DNA of 64,000 bases, taken from NCBI GenBank assembly GCA_021821945.1, contig JAJZTF010000006.1, positions 1 through 64,000 of the forward strand, given 5' to 3'. Within the stretch, counting starts at the first letter, position 1. Each line of letters begins with the position of its first letter. Of this stretch, positions 43,646-54,240 are shown piece by piece. Origin of the DNA: Pseudomonadota bacterium. Its GTDB lineage: Bacteria > Pseudomonadota > Gammaproteobacteria > Burkholderiales > Gallionellaceae. The position numbers and the translations under genes were made by a program. A model generated the notes under the pieces. The model made no database searches. It had not been told where the DNA came from and saw only the letters and a program-made list of their open reading frames with translations.

Positions 43646-45727
43646 TCAGAACTCCTCCCAGTCTCCATCGGCCGACCTGGACTGGGGCCTCGCGGGCAGC
43701 CTCTTTTTGGCAACCGGCGCTGCAAGTCTTGCTGATTCGCCAAGCTTGAACATCGCAATCGAGGCCGAGAGGTTCTCTGCCTGTTCCTCCAGGGATTCGG
43801 CAGCAGCCGCAGCCTCCTCCACCAGCGCCGCATTCTGCTGGGTGACTTCGTCCATCTGCGTGATCGCGAGGTTCACCTGCTCTATGCCGGCGCTCTGCTC
43901 GACCGACGCCGCCGTGATCTCGGCCATGATGTCGGTCACACGGCGTATGGCGGTCACGATCTCCTCCATCGTCTGTCCTGCCTGGACCACGAGCTTGCTT
44001 CCGCTTTGCACTTTTTCAACCGAATCCCCGATCAGCGCCTTGATTTCCTTGGCTGCCGCAGCCGAGCGCTGCGCAAGGTTCCTCACTTCTCCCGCGACCA
44101 CCGCAAAGCCTCGGCCCTGCTCGCCTGCGCGTGCCGCCTCGACCGCCGCGTTCAGCGCCAGGATGTTTGTCTGGAATGCGATGCCATCGATCACCGAAAT
44201 GATGTCCACGATCTTGCGAGAAGACTCGTTGATCGAATCCATCGTCACCACAACCTGGCTCACTACGGCCCCACCCCTGCCTGCCACGTCGGATGCGCCG
44301 ATCGCGAGCTGATTCGCCTGCTTCGCATTTTCCGCATTCTGCTTCACGGTGGAAGTCAGCTCCTCCATGCTGCTTGCCGTCTCTTCGAGAGAGGAAGCCT
44401 GCTCTTCGGTGCGCTGGGAAAGATCGGAATTTCCGGACGCGATTTCCTTGGCTGCGGTGTTGATCGTGTCTGCCGCATCCTTGATCTGTCCCACGATCTC
44501 CTTCAGCCTCGCGATCGTGCGGTTCGAGTCATCCTTGAGCTTGCCGAAGGTGCCGAAGTATTCGTTGGTGATGGCATCCGTCAGATCGCCCTTGGATATC
44601 GCCTCCAGCACGCGCGCCACTTCATTCAATCCGACCTCGCTGGTTTGTATGAGCCTGTTGATCGCCTCCCCAAGCTGCAGGAAAAAGCCTGACTTGCCCT
44701 GAAGGTTCATGCGCACCGTGAAGTCTCCCATGGCCGCGCTCTCGACTATGCTCGCCACCTCCTGCTCCGTTGCAACCTCGACCGTGCGGTCGGCCCATTC
44801 GACCACGCTACCCAGCCGCTCGCCCTTTTTGTTGATGATGGGATTGGCATTCAGACGGAATGTCCTGCCCGCGACCACGATCTGCGTTGTATGGGTGGAC
44901 GAAAAGCTCGCCAGCATTTGGGCCTGATGTGCAGGGTTCTTGTGGAACTGGTCGACGTTCGCACCCATGAGCCTGGATGCGCTGAAGTTGGGCAGGGCGC
45001 GCCTGATGTCGCTCTCGGCATTGGCGAGCATCGCAAGCACCGCTTTGTTCATGAAGACGATGTTGCGGTTGGCATCGGCGATCATCACGTTGGATGAGAC
45101 GTTGTCCAGTGCATCCTTGATCAGCGTCATCTCGTCCTGCTGACGACGGGCCTCGATTTCCAGCGCCACCTGCGCCGTGTCGTCCTTCCATTCGACAACC
45201 GCTCCCAGCCTCTGTCCCTTTTCATCGAAGACCGGATTCGCAATCAGGGAGAAGGTTCTCCCGCCGATCTTGATGGATGCCCTGTGGGTCGAGGTGAAGC
45301 TTCGCAGCATGCTGCGCTGATGAGCCGGATTCTTGTGGAAGCTGTCTATGTTGGCCCCGATCAGTGTGGCGACGCTGAAGCTAGGCAACTCCTTCCTGAT
45401 GTCGGACTCTGCGGCCGAGAGCATCTCTTTGACCGTCCTGTTCATGTAGACGATGTTGAAATCGTTGTCGGCAATCATCACATTGGTCGATGCATTGTCC
45501 AGCGCAGACTTCAGGCGGGACATGGCTGCATTCTGATTCCTGCACTCATCCATCTCCTTGTGCAATCTGGAGAAGTCTTCCGCGATTCGGCTCTGCAGAT
45601 TGCGCAAGGCCCTGCTCAGGGAATCAGACCCTTCGATCGTGGCGGTAAGATTGCCCTGCGCCATCCTGTCTATGATGGCAATCGCATCCTTGATCTGTGA
45701 TTCCAGTATCCTGCCATTTCCGAACAT
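43646..45727 (-). CDS. Cytoplasmic methyl-accepting chemotaxis protein with two PAS domains and a CheR-docking tail
   Basis: 693 aa with no membrane segment. Two near-duplicate PAS domains: about 75-190 ([20 protein letters not shown]) and about 200-310 ([20 protein letters not shown]). A HAMP-like region follows ([19 protein letters not shown]), then the signalling domain with hairpin tip [20 protein letters not shown]. The tail ends SADGDWEEF, matching the xWxxF pentapeptide that docks CheR/CheB on enteric receptors. PAS domains may bind FAD, heme or a ligand; none can be assigned. It sits between cheW and cheR. An internal receptor of this kind would sense redox or energy state rather than an external ligand. 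Confidence 0.92.
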   Translation of the reverse strand: MFGNGRILESQIKDAIAIIDRMAQGNLTATIEGSDSLSRALRNLQSRIAEDFSRLHKEMDECRNQNAAMSRLKSALDNASTNVMIADNDFNIVYMNRTVKEMLSAAESDIRKELPSFSVATLIGANIDSFHKNPAHQRSMLRSFTSTHRASIKIGGRTFSLIANPVFDEKGQRLGAVVEWKDDTAQVALEIEARRQQDEMTLIKDALDNVSSNVMIADANRNIVFMNKAVLAMLANAESDIRRALPNFSASRLMGANVDQFHKNPAHQAQMLASFSSTHTTQIVVAGRTFRLNANPIINKKGERLGSVVEWADRTVEVATEQEVASIVESAAMGDFTVRMNLQGKSGFFLQLGEAINRLIQTSEVGLNEVARVLEAISKGDLTDAITNEYFGTFGKLKDDSNRTIARLKEIVGQIKDAADTINTAAKEIASGNSDLSQRTEEQASSLEETASSMEELTSTVKQNAENAKQANQLAIGASDVAGRGGAVVSQVVVTMDSINESSRKIVDIISVIDGIAFQTNILALNAAVEAARAGEQGRGFAVVAGEVRNLAQRSAAAAKEIKALIGDSVEKVQSGSKLVVQAGQTMEEIVTAIRRVTDIMAEITAASVEQSAGIEQVNLAITQMDEVTQQNAALVEEAAAAAESLEEQAENLSASIAMFKLGESARLAAPVAKKRLPARPQSRSADGDWEEF

Positions 45728-45757
45728 GCTGCACTCCCTTAATGTGAATTTGCAAAA

Positions 45758-46234
45758 TCAGTCCGACACTTCTTCAAACAGTTCCATGTCGCGGCTGCAC
45801 AACAGCTTCTCGATATCCATGACGATGATCATGCGCTCATCCACCGTGCCCAGGCCCATGATGTACTGCGTATCCAGGGTGGAACTGAACTCGGGAGCGG
45901 CTTTCATTTCGCCCTCTCCCAATGCGATCACATCGGATACGCCATCGACCACGATGCCGACGATGCGCCTGGCCACGTTCAGGATGATCACCACGGTGAA
46001 CGGGTTGTATTCCACATTGCCCAGGCCAAACTTGATGCGCAGATCGACGATGGGCACGATGATGCCGCGCAGGTTGATCACCCCCTTGATGAATTCCGGC
46101 GCATTGACGATCCGGGTGACGGCATCATATCCCCTTATCTCCTGGACTTTCAGGATGTCGATACCGTATTCCTCTTTTCCAAGCGTGAAGGTCAGCAACT
46201 CGCGGCTGCCTGCCAACTGTTCATCTGCTGCCAT
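45758..46234 (-). CDS. cheW: Chemotaxis coupling protein CheW
   Basis: 158 aa from ATG 46234; the frame is open to 46285 but the extra part overlaps cheA. CheW fold: [40 protein letters not shown] and [20 protein letters not shown]. It links CheA to receptors. It begins 21 bp inside cheA. Confidence 0.95.
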   Translation of the reverse strand: MAADEQLAGSRELLTFTLGKEEYGIDILKVQEIRGYDAVTRIVNAPEFIKGVINLRGIIVPIVDLRIKFGLGNVEYNPFTVVIILNVARRIVGIVVDGVSDVIALGEGEMKAAPEFSSTLDTQYIMGLGTVDERMIIVMDIEKLLCSRDMELFEEVSD

Positions 46235-46253
46235 GTCCCCCCCTTTCTGTCGG

Positions 46254-48383
46254 CTACCGCTGGGCGAGCTTGACGAGTGCCGCAACGTCGATGATCAATG
46301 CCACCCGACCGTCGCCCATGATCGTTGCCCCGGAAATGCCCGCAACCTTCTTGTAGTTGGTCTCGAGACTCTTGATGACGACCTGGTGCTGGCTGACCAG
46401 TTCGTCCACGAACAGCGCGACCTTTTTCCCTTCCGCCTCCAGCAGCACGAGTATCCCTTCGGCGGGATTGCGTACCCGGGGCTCGATGTTGAATACCTGA
46501 TGAAGCGCGATCACCGGAAGATATTCGCCGCGCACATGCACGACCCTGCCTTGGCCGCTGATTTCCTTGACCGCATCCTCGGTCGGCTGCAGCGATTCGC
46601 TGATGAAAGTGAGCGGCACGATATAGATCTGTTCGCCCACCGCGATCGACAGGCCATCCAGTATCGCAAGGGTCAAAGGCAGACGTATGGTGATCGTGCT
46701 GCCCTCCCCGGGATGGGATGCGATCTCGACCCTTCCGCCTATGCCCTCGATATTCTTCTTGACCACGTCCATGCCAACACCGCGACCCGAAACATCGGTG
46801 ATCACCGCTGCGGTGGAGAATCCTGGCGCAAAGATCAGCTGCCAGACCTCCGCATCGCTCATCGCATCTGCAACGGGCATGCCCTTCTCGCGCGCCTTGG
46901 CGAGTATCCTCTCGCGGTTCAATCCCCCGCCATCGTCGGAGACCTCGATCACGATGTTCCCACCCTGATGCGCTGCGCGCAGCGTGATGGTTCCCACCGC
47001 ATCCTTGCCCTTTGCGATGCGCTCCTCGGGCATTTCGATGCCGTGGTCCAGACTGTTGCGCACGAGATGCGTCAAGGGATCGCTGATTTTCTCGATCAGC
47101 CCCTTGTCAAGTTCCGTACCTTCACCGACCAGTTTCAGCTGGACTTTCTTGTCGAGTTTTCCAGCCAGATCGCGCACCAGACGGGGGAAGCGGCTGAAAA
47201 CGAAATCGATAGGCATCATGCGCACAGACATCACGGATTCCTGCAATTCGCGCGTGTTGCGCTCGAGCTGGGAAAGTCCGTTTATCAGCCGCTCATGCAG
47301 CACCGGGTCAAGATGGGAAGCAGCCTCGGCCAGCATGGACTGGGTGATCACGAGTTCGCCTACGAGGTTGATCATCTGATCGACCTTCTCTACGCTGACC
47401 CTGATCGAAGTCTCGGTTGCCGTCTTGTCGCTTGCGCGCCGCTGCGCCTTTTCTGGCGCATGATCGGTGTAACGCCGCTTCGGCGTCTCATCGATGGCCG
47501 GCGGTTCCTCGAAAAACCCATATCCCTGGGCATGCTCGACGTCAGCCTTGACCTGTTCCGGCTCGACAAAGAATCCGAAACCCTGATCCTCCTCGACATC
47601 CGACCTGACCTTCTCGGGTTCGACGAAGAATCCATAAGCCTCTTGCGATGTTTCCTGAGTTGCCCCGTCGTCAAAGAAACCATAGCCCGGATCGTCATCC
47701 TTTTGCGGCTCACACGCGATCTCAGTCAGCTCAATTTGATCCGCATTCAGGAAAAACGAAAGAATGTCGCGCATCTCTTCCTGCGTCAGTGCCGTGCTCA
47801 GATCGAGATCGACCTTGTCCCCATTGATTTCCTGACGGTTGATTCTGCCGACATTGCCGATGTCTTCGAGCAGATTTTCAAGCTGCCCTTCCTTGGGAAA
47901 GATCTCCAAACCGTTTGGAAAGACTATCTGATAGCGATGCATGGCAGAAGGGGAACCGCTTTCTTCAGGGCCTTGCTGTCCCTGCCGGCCCATCCCCTTT
48001 TCTGTCAGCGCCTTGAGCCTTGCACAGACAGCCTTCGATGCCTCATCGTCTGCGATGATGCCGCTCTGATGCGCTTCCAGAAGGCCGTTCAACACATCGC
48101 CCGCCTGCAGGAATGCATCGACCATTTCTGCGGTGATCGCGATCTCATTCTTGCGTATGCCGTCTAGCAGCGTCTCAAGCACATGCGTGACTTCGGTCAT
48201 GTCGGTGAATCCGAACGTACCGCTGCCCCCCTTGATGGAGTGGGCGGAACGGAATATCGCGTTCAGCTCATCCGGGTCTGGCGCATCGAGGTCAAGACCG
48301 AGCAGCAGGCTTTCCATGCTCGCAAGGTGTTCTGCCGATTCCTCGAAGAACACCTGATAAAACTGGCTCATGTCGATGGACAT
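46254..48383 (-). CDS. cheA: Chemotaxis histidine kinase CheA (first copy, with GFF-repeat linker)
   Basis: 709 aa. Hpt domain with phospho-accepting H48 in [17 protein letters not shown]2 CheY/CheB-binding domain about 148-225 ([17 protein letters not shown]); dimerisation about 325-390; HATPase with [33 protein letters not shown] and [11 protein letters not shown]-terminal CheW-like domain (about 570-705). Between P2 and P3 (residues 233-294, DNA 47502-47687) is a tandem repeat with four GFF motifs in [22 protein letters not shown] and YGFFEEPP. Placed directly after a cheY and before cheW, it is probably the main kinase. Confidence 0.96.
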   Translation of the reverse strand: MSIDMSQFYQVFFEESAEHLASMESLLLGLDLDAPDPDELNAIFRSAHSIKGGSGTFGFTDMTEVTHVLETLLDGIRKNEIAITAEMVDAFLQAGDVLNGLLEAHQSGIIADDEASKAVCARLKALTEKGMGRQGQQGPEESGSPSAMHRYQIVFPNGLEIFPKEGQLENLLEDIGNVGRINRQEINGDKVDLDLSTALTQEEMRDILSFFLNADQIELTEIACEPQKDDDPGYGFFDDGATQETSQEAYGFFVEPEKVRSDVEEDQGFGFFVEPEQVKADVEHAQGYGFFEEPPAIDETPKRRYTDHAPEKAQRRASDKTATETSIRVSVEKVDQMINLVGELVITQSMLAEAASHLDPVLHERLINGLSQLERNTRELQESVMSVRMMPIDFVFSRFPRLVRDLAGKLDKKVQLKLVGEGTELDKGLIEKISDPLTHLVRNSLDHGIEMPEERIAKGKDAVGTITLRAAHQGGNIVIEVSDDGGGLNRERILAKAREKGMPVADAMSDAEVWQLIFAPGFSTAAVITDVSGRGVGMDVVKKNIEGIGGRVEIASHPGEGSTITIRLPLTLAILDGLSIAVGEQIYIVPLTFISESLQPTEDAVKEISGQGRVVHVRGEYLPVIALHQVFNIEPRVRNPAEGILVLLEAEGKKVALFVDELVSQHQVVIKSLETNYKKVAGISGATIMGDGRVALIIDVAALVKLAQR

Positions 48384-48418
48384 CGGCTATCCCCCCAGTG
48401 TTGAAAGTGAAGACAAAA

Positions 48419-48784
48419 CTATCCGATCACTTTCTTGACGACTTCCAGCAGCTTCTGGGGATCAAAGGGTTTGACCAGCCAGCCGGTGGCCCCGGCCGCC
48501 TTGCCTTGCGCCTTCATCGCATCTCCTGATTCTGTCGTCAGCATCAGAATGGGTGTGGCCTTGTATTGCGGAAGCGAACGCAGCGTCCTGATCAGCGTCA
48601 ACCCGTCCATTTTTGGCATGTTCTGGTCCGTGAGAACCAGATCGACCTTGCCGGCCTTTGCCTTGTCGAGCCCGACCTGACCATCTTCAGCCTCGATGAC
48701 GGTGTAGCCGGATGACTTGAGGGTGAATACCACCATCTGCCGTATGGAAGCCGAATCGTCGACGGTCAAAACAGTTTTTGCCAT
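48419..48784 (-). CDS. cheY: Chemotaxis response regulator CheY (first copy)
   Basis: 121 aa single REC domain. Acidic pair in TVDDSASIRQMV, phospho-acceptor D53 in LVLTDQNMPKMDGLTL, Thr in MLTTESGD and Lys in WLVKPFDPQKL. Follows a transducer gene by 84 bp and precedes cheA by 35 bp. It is the shorter of two CheY and less like E. coli CheY than the copy at 53841-54230. Confidence 0.94.
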   Translation of the reverse strand: MAKTVLTVDDSASIRQMVVFTLKSSGYTVIEAEDGQVGLDKAKAGKVDLVLTDQNMPKMDGLTLIRTLRSLPQYKATPILMLTTESGDAMKAQGKAAGATGWLVKPFDPQKLLEVVKKVIG

Positions 48785-48867
48785 ATTTTTCGCTCAGTAG
48801 TTAATTGAAATAAGGTGCGCAGCGCAAATGCGAAAAATCTTACCCTGTATAGGGATATATGACAACA

Positions 48868-50058
48868 TCAAAACAATTCGATATCACCCGTCTCGAAATT
48901 GTCCTGGGATACAGGATTGGATTTCTTCGAATCCAGAGATATGACATGCTCATGGAGCGCATGGCCATAGTCTGCGATCTGCACAAGATATTCGCGCGGG
49001 CCGGCACTCGCATGCCCGTTTTCCAGCTTTTCCGCGACTTCCCTGATGGCCTTGAGGCGCATCTGCGCATGCCCGATCAGCTGCGAACTCATGTCCTGGA
49101 ATTGCAGCGTGGATACCGCCGTCGAGACCTTCTGCTCCACTTCCTTGCTGATGCGACCCAGCTCAAGGGAGTCCTGGGCCAGGCTCTCGTTGAGTCTCGT
49201 CAGATCCTCCATCATGTCGTAGACATGCTTCTTGGAGTGCATCACATTGGACATGTCCTTTGCCGCAAGGGCGTTGATCATTCCTTCGGCGCCCTTGAGC
49301 GAAACATTCACATCGCCCACCAGCGTGCGTATCTCGCTGCTGAACTTGTTGGTCTTCTCGGATAGACTGCGCACTTCGTCAGCCACCACCGCGAACCCGC
49401 GCCCCGCCTCCCCGGCCCTGGCCGCCTCGATCGCCGCATTGAGCGCAAGCAAATTGGTCTGTTTGGCGATGCTCTCGACTTCGGTCAGGATAGCCAGTAT
49501 GCTCGAAACCTGCGCACTGATCACGTCCACCTTTTCAACGAGTTCCATCGCGCGCGTGCTGCTCTCCACGGTGCTGTCGACAAAATCGTTCATCGCCTTT
49601 TCCGTTTCCTTGACGAAATTGCCGAACTTCTGTTTCGTCGAGCTGCTTTCATTCTCCCCGCCTATGATCGACAGAACGAGAGCTTGCTGGGTGTGCACCG
49701 CTTCGGCCATCGATGTGAATGTCGCAACCAGCGTATTGATCGCCTCTTTGAGTATCGCCTGGGTGTTTGTCATCTCGCTGTCGGCCGAGGAGACCTGGTC
49801 GGAAAAAGCCTTGCCGAGTTGCACATGGAATCCATGGCTTGCCTGCAGGACTTCGATGTCGCGGTTTTCCGCAACTCTGGCCACGGCCTGATCGGCGCCT
49901 GCAAGCTTCAGAAGATATCCCCAAAAAACCACCATGCAGATCCAGAGCAGGCTGTCCGCAAGTGCAATCCCGAGGCTGCCGAAATACAAGGCCTGGCCGC
50001 CAAGCAGCACGGCGCTTGCCAGCGCACCGATTGTCAGGAAGCGGGGAAATTTTTTCAT
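48868..50058 (-). CDS. Methyl-accepting chemotaxis protein with two tandem membrane segments and no ligand domain
   Basis: 396 aa. Two adjoining membrane helices near the N-terminus ([20 protein letters not shown], then [20 protein letters not shown]) leave only a few periplasmic residues, so there is no periplasmic sensor domain. The signalling hairpin is [20 protein letters not shown] then [15 protein letters not shown]. The C-terminus ends in GDIELF. Such transducers sit beside cheA/cheY and may sense membrane state or relay another input. It follows the CZB transducer by 24 bp. Confidence 0.9.
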   Translation of the reverse strand: MKKFPRFLTIGALASAVLLGGQALYFGSLGIALADSLLWICMVVFWGYLLKLAGADQAVARVAENRDIEVLQASHGFHVQLGKAFSDQVSSADSEMTNTQAILKEAINTLVATFTSMAEAVHTQQALVLSIIGGENESSSTKQKFGNFVKETEKAMNDFVDSTVESSTRAMELVEKVDVISAQVSSILAILTEVESIAKQTNLLALNAAIEAARAGEAGRGFAVVADEVRSLSEKTNKFSSEIRTLVGDVNVSLKGAEGMINALAAKDMSNVMHSKKHVYDMMEDLTRLNESLAQDSLELGRISKEVEQKVSTAVSTLQFQDMSSQLIGHAQMRLKAIREVAEKLENGHASAGPREYLVQIADYGHALHEHVISLDSKKSNPVSQDNFETGDIELF

Positions 50059-50082
50059 CTGTTCAGATCCGGTTCAATGGCA

Positions 50083-51183
50083 TCAATTCCGGCTTCCCGC
50101 CACGGCGATCCGCTCGAGCCCGGAAAGCACTTCCATGCTGGCCGCCTCGAGCTTTCCCACCAGCTCCATGCCACGCAATGCTTCGCCATTGCGGAATGCG
50201 GAAACGGCTTCCCTCCCGTGCTCGTGGAAGGCCTGATGCGGAGCCGCGATCGCGGCATATCCGTCATGTCTTGAGAAGTGTTCCTTCCCCTCTCCCTCGA
50301 AGTACCATTTGCCAAGACGGCATGCAGTATGCGATGCAAAACTGTCGGCCGTACGGTCCGAAATCCCCATGAACACCTTGTAGATCTCGAATTTGTAGAG
50401 GATGTGGTCTATCTTCGCCACCTCGATGAAACTTCTGAGCGCCGCCGCGGAAACGCTGCCTTCCATCAGATGGGAAAGCTCCATCACCTGCCTCATGCTG
50501 CCCACCACATTTCCCACATCGCTGCCGAACTGGTGTGATTTTTCCGCAAGGCCCTCCATCTGCACCTTGGTCTGATCTGTCTCGCTCTGAATCGCCTTGA
50601 CGATCGTCGAGATTTCGTTGGTGGCGTTGGCCGTGCGCTCGGCGAGCTTCCTCACCTCGTCTGCCACGACCGCAAATCCCCTGCCTTGTTCACCTGCGCG
50701 CGCGGCCTCGATAGCCGCATTCAGTGCAAGCAGATTGGTCTGGTCCGCGATCTCCTTGATCAACTTGACGATGTCGCCTATCTCGGCGGCGCGCAGGGTA
50801 AGACTCTGCACATTCTCTGAAGACTTGAGCGTATTGTCGGACATCATGCCCAGCGTGTCCGCGATATGCTCTATCGCCTCACGATTGCCGGCAGAAATCT
50901 GCGCTGCCTCGATCGCATGCTGTCTTTCCGCGTGCAGCGAATTGGCGGCCGCCACCTGGGATCCCTGCAACGCGATGAAGGACTCGCCGAAACTCTGCAT
51001 GTTGCCATATATCAGCCTTGCAATCTCGGCATCCAGCTTCGCCTGCGCCGCCTCAGCGCGCAGCGCTTCGCGCTCAGCTTCGGCACGCGCGAGATCCCGG
51101 CGCAGACCTGTCGCCTCCTCTTTGCACCGCGCAAGTTCCCCTTCGGCCCTTGAAAGCGCCTGTTTCAATTTTCCGCAAAACAT
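50083..51183 (-). CDS. Soluble methyl-accepting chemotaxis protein with C-terminal zinc-binding CZB domain
   Basis: 366 aa without membrane segments. An N-terminal coiled coil ([20 protein letters not shown], then [19 protein letters not shown]) precedes the signalling hairpin ([20 protein letters not shown]). The C-terminal CZB domain shows the His/Cys set: [33 protein letters not shown] and [17 protein letters not shown] domains hold zinc through three His and a Cys and have been linked to zinc or oxidant (HOCl) sensing. It lies 25 bp after the second cheA. Confidence 0.93.
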   Translation of the reverse strand: MFCGKLKQALSRAEGELARCKEEATGLRRDLARAEAEREALRAEAAQAKLDAEIARLIYGNMQSFGESFIALQGSQVAAANSLHAERQHAIEAAQISAGNREAIEHIADTLGMMSDNTLKSSENVQSLTLRAAEIGDIVKLIKEIADQTNLLALNAAIEAARAGEQGRGFAVVADEVRKLAERTANATNEISTIVKAIQSETDQTKVQMEGLAEKSHQFGSDVGNVVGSMRQVMELSHLMEGSVSAAALRSFIEVAKIDHILYKFEIYKVFMGISDRTADSFASHTACRLGKWYFEGEGKEHFSRHDGYAAIAAPHQAFHEHGREAVSAFRNGEALRGMELVGKLEAASMEVLSGLERIAVAGSRN

Positions 51184-51207
51184 AATTTCTCCTGATCCGG
51201 CAAGCGC

Positions 51208-53025
51208 CTAGCCGCGCACATCGCTCAAAAGCTCTTTGATATCGAGGATGAGCACGATGTCCCCTTCGCTGGACATCGTGACCCCTGCCACTCCCTTGGG
51301 GCGGAACGTGTCGAGCGACTTGATCACCACATCGTCGTGGCCCGCGAAGCCATCGGCAGACAGGATGAAACTGCTGTTGCCAAACTGCATCAGCACGCCC
51401 ACCTCGGGTTCCTTGTCTGAGGCATTCCAGCCGATCAGCTGGGCCAAAGGCAGAACCGGCAGCACTTCACCTCGCACCACCATGGTGGCGCGGCCCGAGA
51501 TCTTCTGCAGTTGGCCGGGCGAGACCGAGAGGATCTCGCGCACCATGGATAGCGGCACAGCAAAAGACTGCTCGCCCAGACGCAGGATCAGGACCGGCAA
51601 TATCGCAAGCGTCAGCGGCAGCGAAATCGTGAATATCGTTCCCTGGCCCGCAACGGAATGGATGTTGATCGAGCCGTTGAGCTTCTGGATATTGGTCTTG
51701 ACCACATCCATTCCCACCCCGCGCCCCGAGACGCTCGAGATTTCATCCTTGGTGGAGAATCCGGGAAGGAAGATCAGCTCAAGGCACTGGTTCTCGTCCA
51801 GGGTGTTGGCGACTTCAGGCGTGATGATGCCCTTTTCGATGGCCTTGTTGCGGATGACTTCAGGACGCATGCCTTTTCCATCGTCGGCAATCGTGATGAG
51901 GATGTGATCCCCCTCGTGGCGCGCACTCAATTCCACGAGGCTCTTTTCAGGCTTGCCGGAAGCCTTGCGGCCCTCGACCGTTTCCACGCCGTGATCGACC
52001 GCATTGCGCACCAGGTGGACCAGCGGATCGTTCAGATCCTCGATCATGGTCTTGTCCATCTCGGTTTCCTCACCGGAAAGCACGAGTTCGACATCCTTGC
52101 CCAGGGATCGCGCAAGATCGCGCGCCAGGCGCGGGTATTTCTTGAACAGCCGCCCGATCGGTTGCATTCGGGTCTTCATCACGGCATTTTGCAGATTCAC
52201 GACCAGCATGTCGAGCTGCGTGACAGCCTGATCCAGGTCGCGCAGCGTCTCGGGTCCATGATGCCCCTGCATGATGTCCGAACGCAGATGGTTGAGGCGA
52301 TTCTTGGTAAGCCCGATCTCGCCCGAAAGATTCAACACCTGATCAAGGCGTTCAGTGTCCACCCGGATGGTGGTCTCCTTCGCCTCCTTGACCGACACGT
52401 CGCCTTCACGGCGCCCGACCGTCATCCCAGGCACATCATCGACTCTGCGGCCAAATGCCTTCTTGGTCGACTCCTCCTGAGACAGGGCCTCGGCAATCTT
52501 TTCAGGATCACGGACTACACCCGTGGTGCTCGCGATGTCTGTCCCCGTCAGGGCGGTATAAAGCGCATTCCAGTCGACCCCGTCGATGGAAGGCGGAGCA
52601 GATGGCTCGGCGGCCTGCGCTACGCTCAATGCCTTTCCGGCCAGGGCCGACTTGAGGTTTTCCAGGATCTGCGCCGGCGCTGGCTGAGGCTGCAGGCTTT
52701 GCTGCAGCGAACCGAACATCTTCTTCACTTCTGCCGTTGCGGAAAAAATCACGTCCATCAATTCCGCGCTCAGCGCCAGCTCCCGGTTGCGGAGCTTGTC
52801 GAACAGGTTTTCGGTCAAATGGCAAAGCGTGACGAGCTCCGTCGCGTTGAGAAATCCGGCTCCCCCCTTGATGGTGTGGAATCCGCGGAATACCTCGTTG
52901 AGCAGCCCGTTGTCGTCCGGATGCTTTTCCAGTTCCATCAGCTTGCTGTCCACCTCGGACAGCATGTCGCCCGCCTCGAGCAGAAAATCGCTCAGCAGTT
53001 CTTCCATGCCAGCAAAATCGTTCAT
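51208..53025 (-). CDS. cheA: Chemotaxis histidine kinase CheA (second copy, no clear P2 domain)
   Basis: 605 aa. Hpt with H50 in FRGFHTIKGGAGFLNATELV; a ~90-residue Ala/Pro/Gln-rich linker where P2 would be; dimerisation and HATPase ([50 protein letters not shown]); C-terminal CheW-like domain (LPVLILRLGEQSFAVPLSMV). About 100 residues shorter than the other CheA. It follows cheY-cheZ, so it may serve as a partner kinase or work with CheZ-linked CheY. Without P2, phosphotransfer to CheY could be slower or use a different partner. Confidence 0.95.
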   Translation of the reverse strand: MNDFAGMEELLSDFLLEAGDMLSEVDSKLMELEKHPDDNGLLNEVFRGFHTIKGGAGFLNATELVTLCHLTENLFDKLRNRELALSAELMDVIFSATAEVKKMFGSLQQSLQPQPAPAQILENLKSALAGKALSVAQAAEPSAPPSIDGVDWNALYTALTGTDIASTTGVVRDPEKIAEALSQEESTKKAFGRRVDDVPGMTVGRREGDVSVKEAKETTIRVDTERLDQVLNLSGEIGLTKNRLNHLRSDIMQGHHGPETLRDLDQAVTQLDMLVVNLQNAVMKTRMQPIGRLFKKYPRLARDLARSLGKDVELVLSGEETEMDKTMIEDLNDPLVHLVRNAVDHGVETVEGRKASGKPEKSLVELSARHEGDHILITIADDGKGMRPEVIRNKAIEKGIITPEVANTLDENQCLELIFLPGFSTKDEISSVSGRGVGMDVVKTNIQKLNGSINIHSVAGQGTIFTISLPLTLAILPVLILRLGEQSFAVPLSMVREILSVSPGQLQKISGRATMVVRGEVLPVLPLAQLIGWNASDKEPEVGVLMQFGNSSFILSADGFAGHDDVVIKSLDTFRPKGVAGVTMSSEGDIVLILDIKELLSDVRG

Positions 53026-53091
53026 GTTTTCTCCTGATCAGGCTTGAGAATAGAGGATGGAGGCATCCCGCTCCCGAGTCTCCGGTCCCAA

Positions 53092-53832
53092 TTAAAACCC
53101 CAGACTTTCCAAGAGGTCGTCCACCTGGTCCTGGCTGGTCACGACATTCTTACCGTTCGGATTGATCACGGGGCCGTTCAGCAAACCCGCATCGAACTCG
53201 GCCTTGACCGAAGGGGGGGCATTGTCCAGAAGCAGAGTCAGCAACTGGCTCTCCATCTGACGGGTCACATCGATGATCTTCTTGATCACCTGGCCTGTCA
53301 GATCCTGGAAATCCTGAGCCATGATGATTTCCATCAGATAGGCATTGGCCATCTTGGTCTGTTTGGGCACGATGTCAAGGAAAGCCTGGGTTTGCATCAC
53401 CAGTATCTTGAACTGCTCGACCGTGAGCTTCTTCTCGAAAAGGAGGGCCCACTGCCCGCTCAGGCGCTGCGACTCCACTTCCATGTTCTGCATCAGGGGT
53501 TGCGCGGCTTCGGAGGCATTCAGCACGCGCTCTGCAGCCTGCTGCGTCAACGTCGCGACATAATTGAGCCTGTCCCGCGCATCGGGAATCGAGGCGGTCG
53601 CCTTCTCGATCTCCTTGTTGAGCCCCAATTCCCGCAAGGTGTCGTGCAGGGTCCTCGTCATCTGGCCCAGCTGGTTCAGCACGGCTTCAGACGTTCCCCC
53701 GGAAGAACCGGCAGGTGTGGCCACCGCTGCAGCGGGCGCGGACTCGGCCTGCTCCTCTTGGGCGTTCGCCGCAAGGATGCTGTCGAACAAGGATTCGAGG
53801 TCTTCGCTTTCCTGGATTGCAGTAGTAGCCAT
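53092..53832 (-). CDS. cheZ: CheY-phosphate phosphatase CheZ
   Basis: 246 aa from ATG 53832 (a GTG at 53844 is the alternative). Long helical hairpin with the catalytic Asp/Gln region in EIIMAQDFQDLTGQVIKKII. The C-terminal CheY-binding peptide is SQDQVDDLLESLGF, nearly identical to that of enteric CheZ. A run of seven G lies near 53213-53219. It follows cheY, overlapping or abutting its stop. Confidence 0.96.
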   Translation of the reverse strand: MATTAIQESEDLESLFDSILAANAQEEQAESAPAAAVATPAGSSGGTSEAVLNQLGQMTRTLHDTLRELGLNKEIEKATASIPDARDRLNYVATLTQQAAERVLNASEAAQPLMQNMEVESQRLSGQWALLFEKKLTVEQFKILVMQTQAFLDIVPKQTKMANAYLMEIIMAQDFQDLTGQVIKKIIDVTRQMESQLLTLLLDNAPPSVKAEFDAGLLNGPVINPNGKNVVTSQDQVDDLLESLGF

Positions 53833-53840
53833 GTCAGTTC

Positions 53841-54230
53841 TCACTTATTCATGTTTTGGAATATCTTTTTCAGCTTCTCGTCCAGCGTGGCCGCGGTGAA
53901 AGGCTTGACCACATAACCGGAAGCACCCGCCTGGGCCGCTTCGATGATGTTTTCCCGCTTCGCCTCGGCCGTCACCATCAGGACGGGAAGCGATTTCAGC
54001 TTCGCATCGGCGCGTATCTCCTTCAGAAGCTCTATCCCCGTCATGTTAGGCATGTTCCAGTCCGAGACGACGAAATCAAACGTGTCGGAGCGCAGCTTCT
54101 TCAATGCATCGACGCCATCCTCGGCCTCCTGAACATTCAAAAAACCCAGCTCCTTCAAGAGATTTCTCACGATGCGGCGCATCGTCGAAAAATCATCCAC
54201 AACCAGAAAACGCGTACTCTCAATACCCAT
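53841..54230 (-). CDS. cheY: Chemotaxis response regulator CheY (second copy)
   Basis: 129 aa from ATG 54230, with AGGAG 7 bases upstream; a TTG six bases earlier is not needed. The phospho-acceptor is D57 in [20 protein letters not shown], the same number as in E. coli CheY, and [20 protein letters not shown] then [19 protein letters not shown] match the enteric switch residues (T87, K109 region). With cheZ directly after it, this is probably the CheY that binds FliM. Confidence 0.96.
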   Translation of the reverse strand: MGIESTRFLVVDDFSTMRRIVRNLLKELGFLNVQEAEDGVDALKKLRSDTFDFVVSDWNMPNMTGIELLKEIRADAKLKSLPVLMVTAEAKRENIIEAAQAGASGYVVKPFTAATLDEKLKKIFQNMNK

Positions 54231-54240
54231 AACCAATCTC

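Noticed and set aside
45558..48167. An 869-codon plus-strand open frame antisense to cheA/cheW
   Set aside because: It is the mirror of GC-rich coding DNA: cheA and cheW on the minus strand carry clear domains and catalytic motifs, while the antisense product has no recognisable domain and is His/Arg/Asp-rich as expected for a shadow frame.
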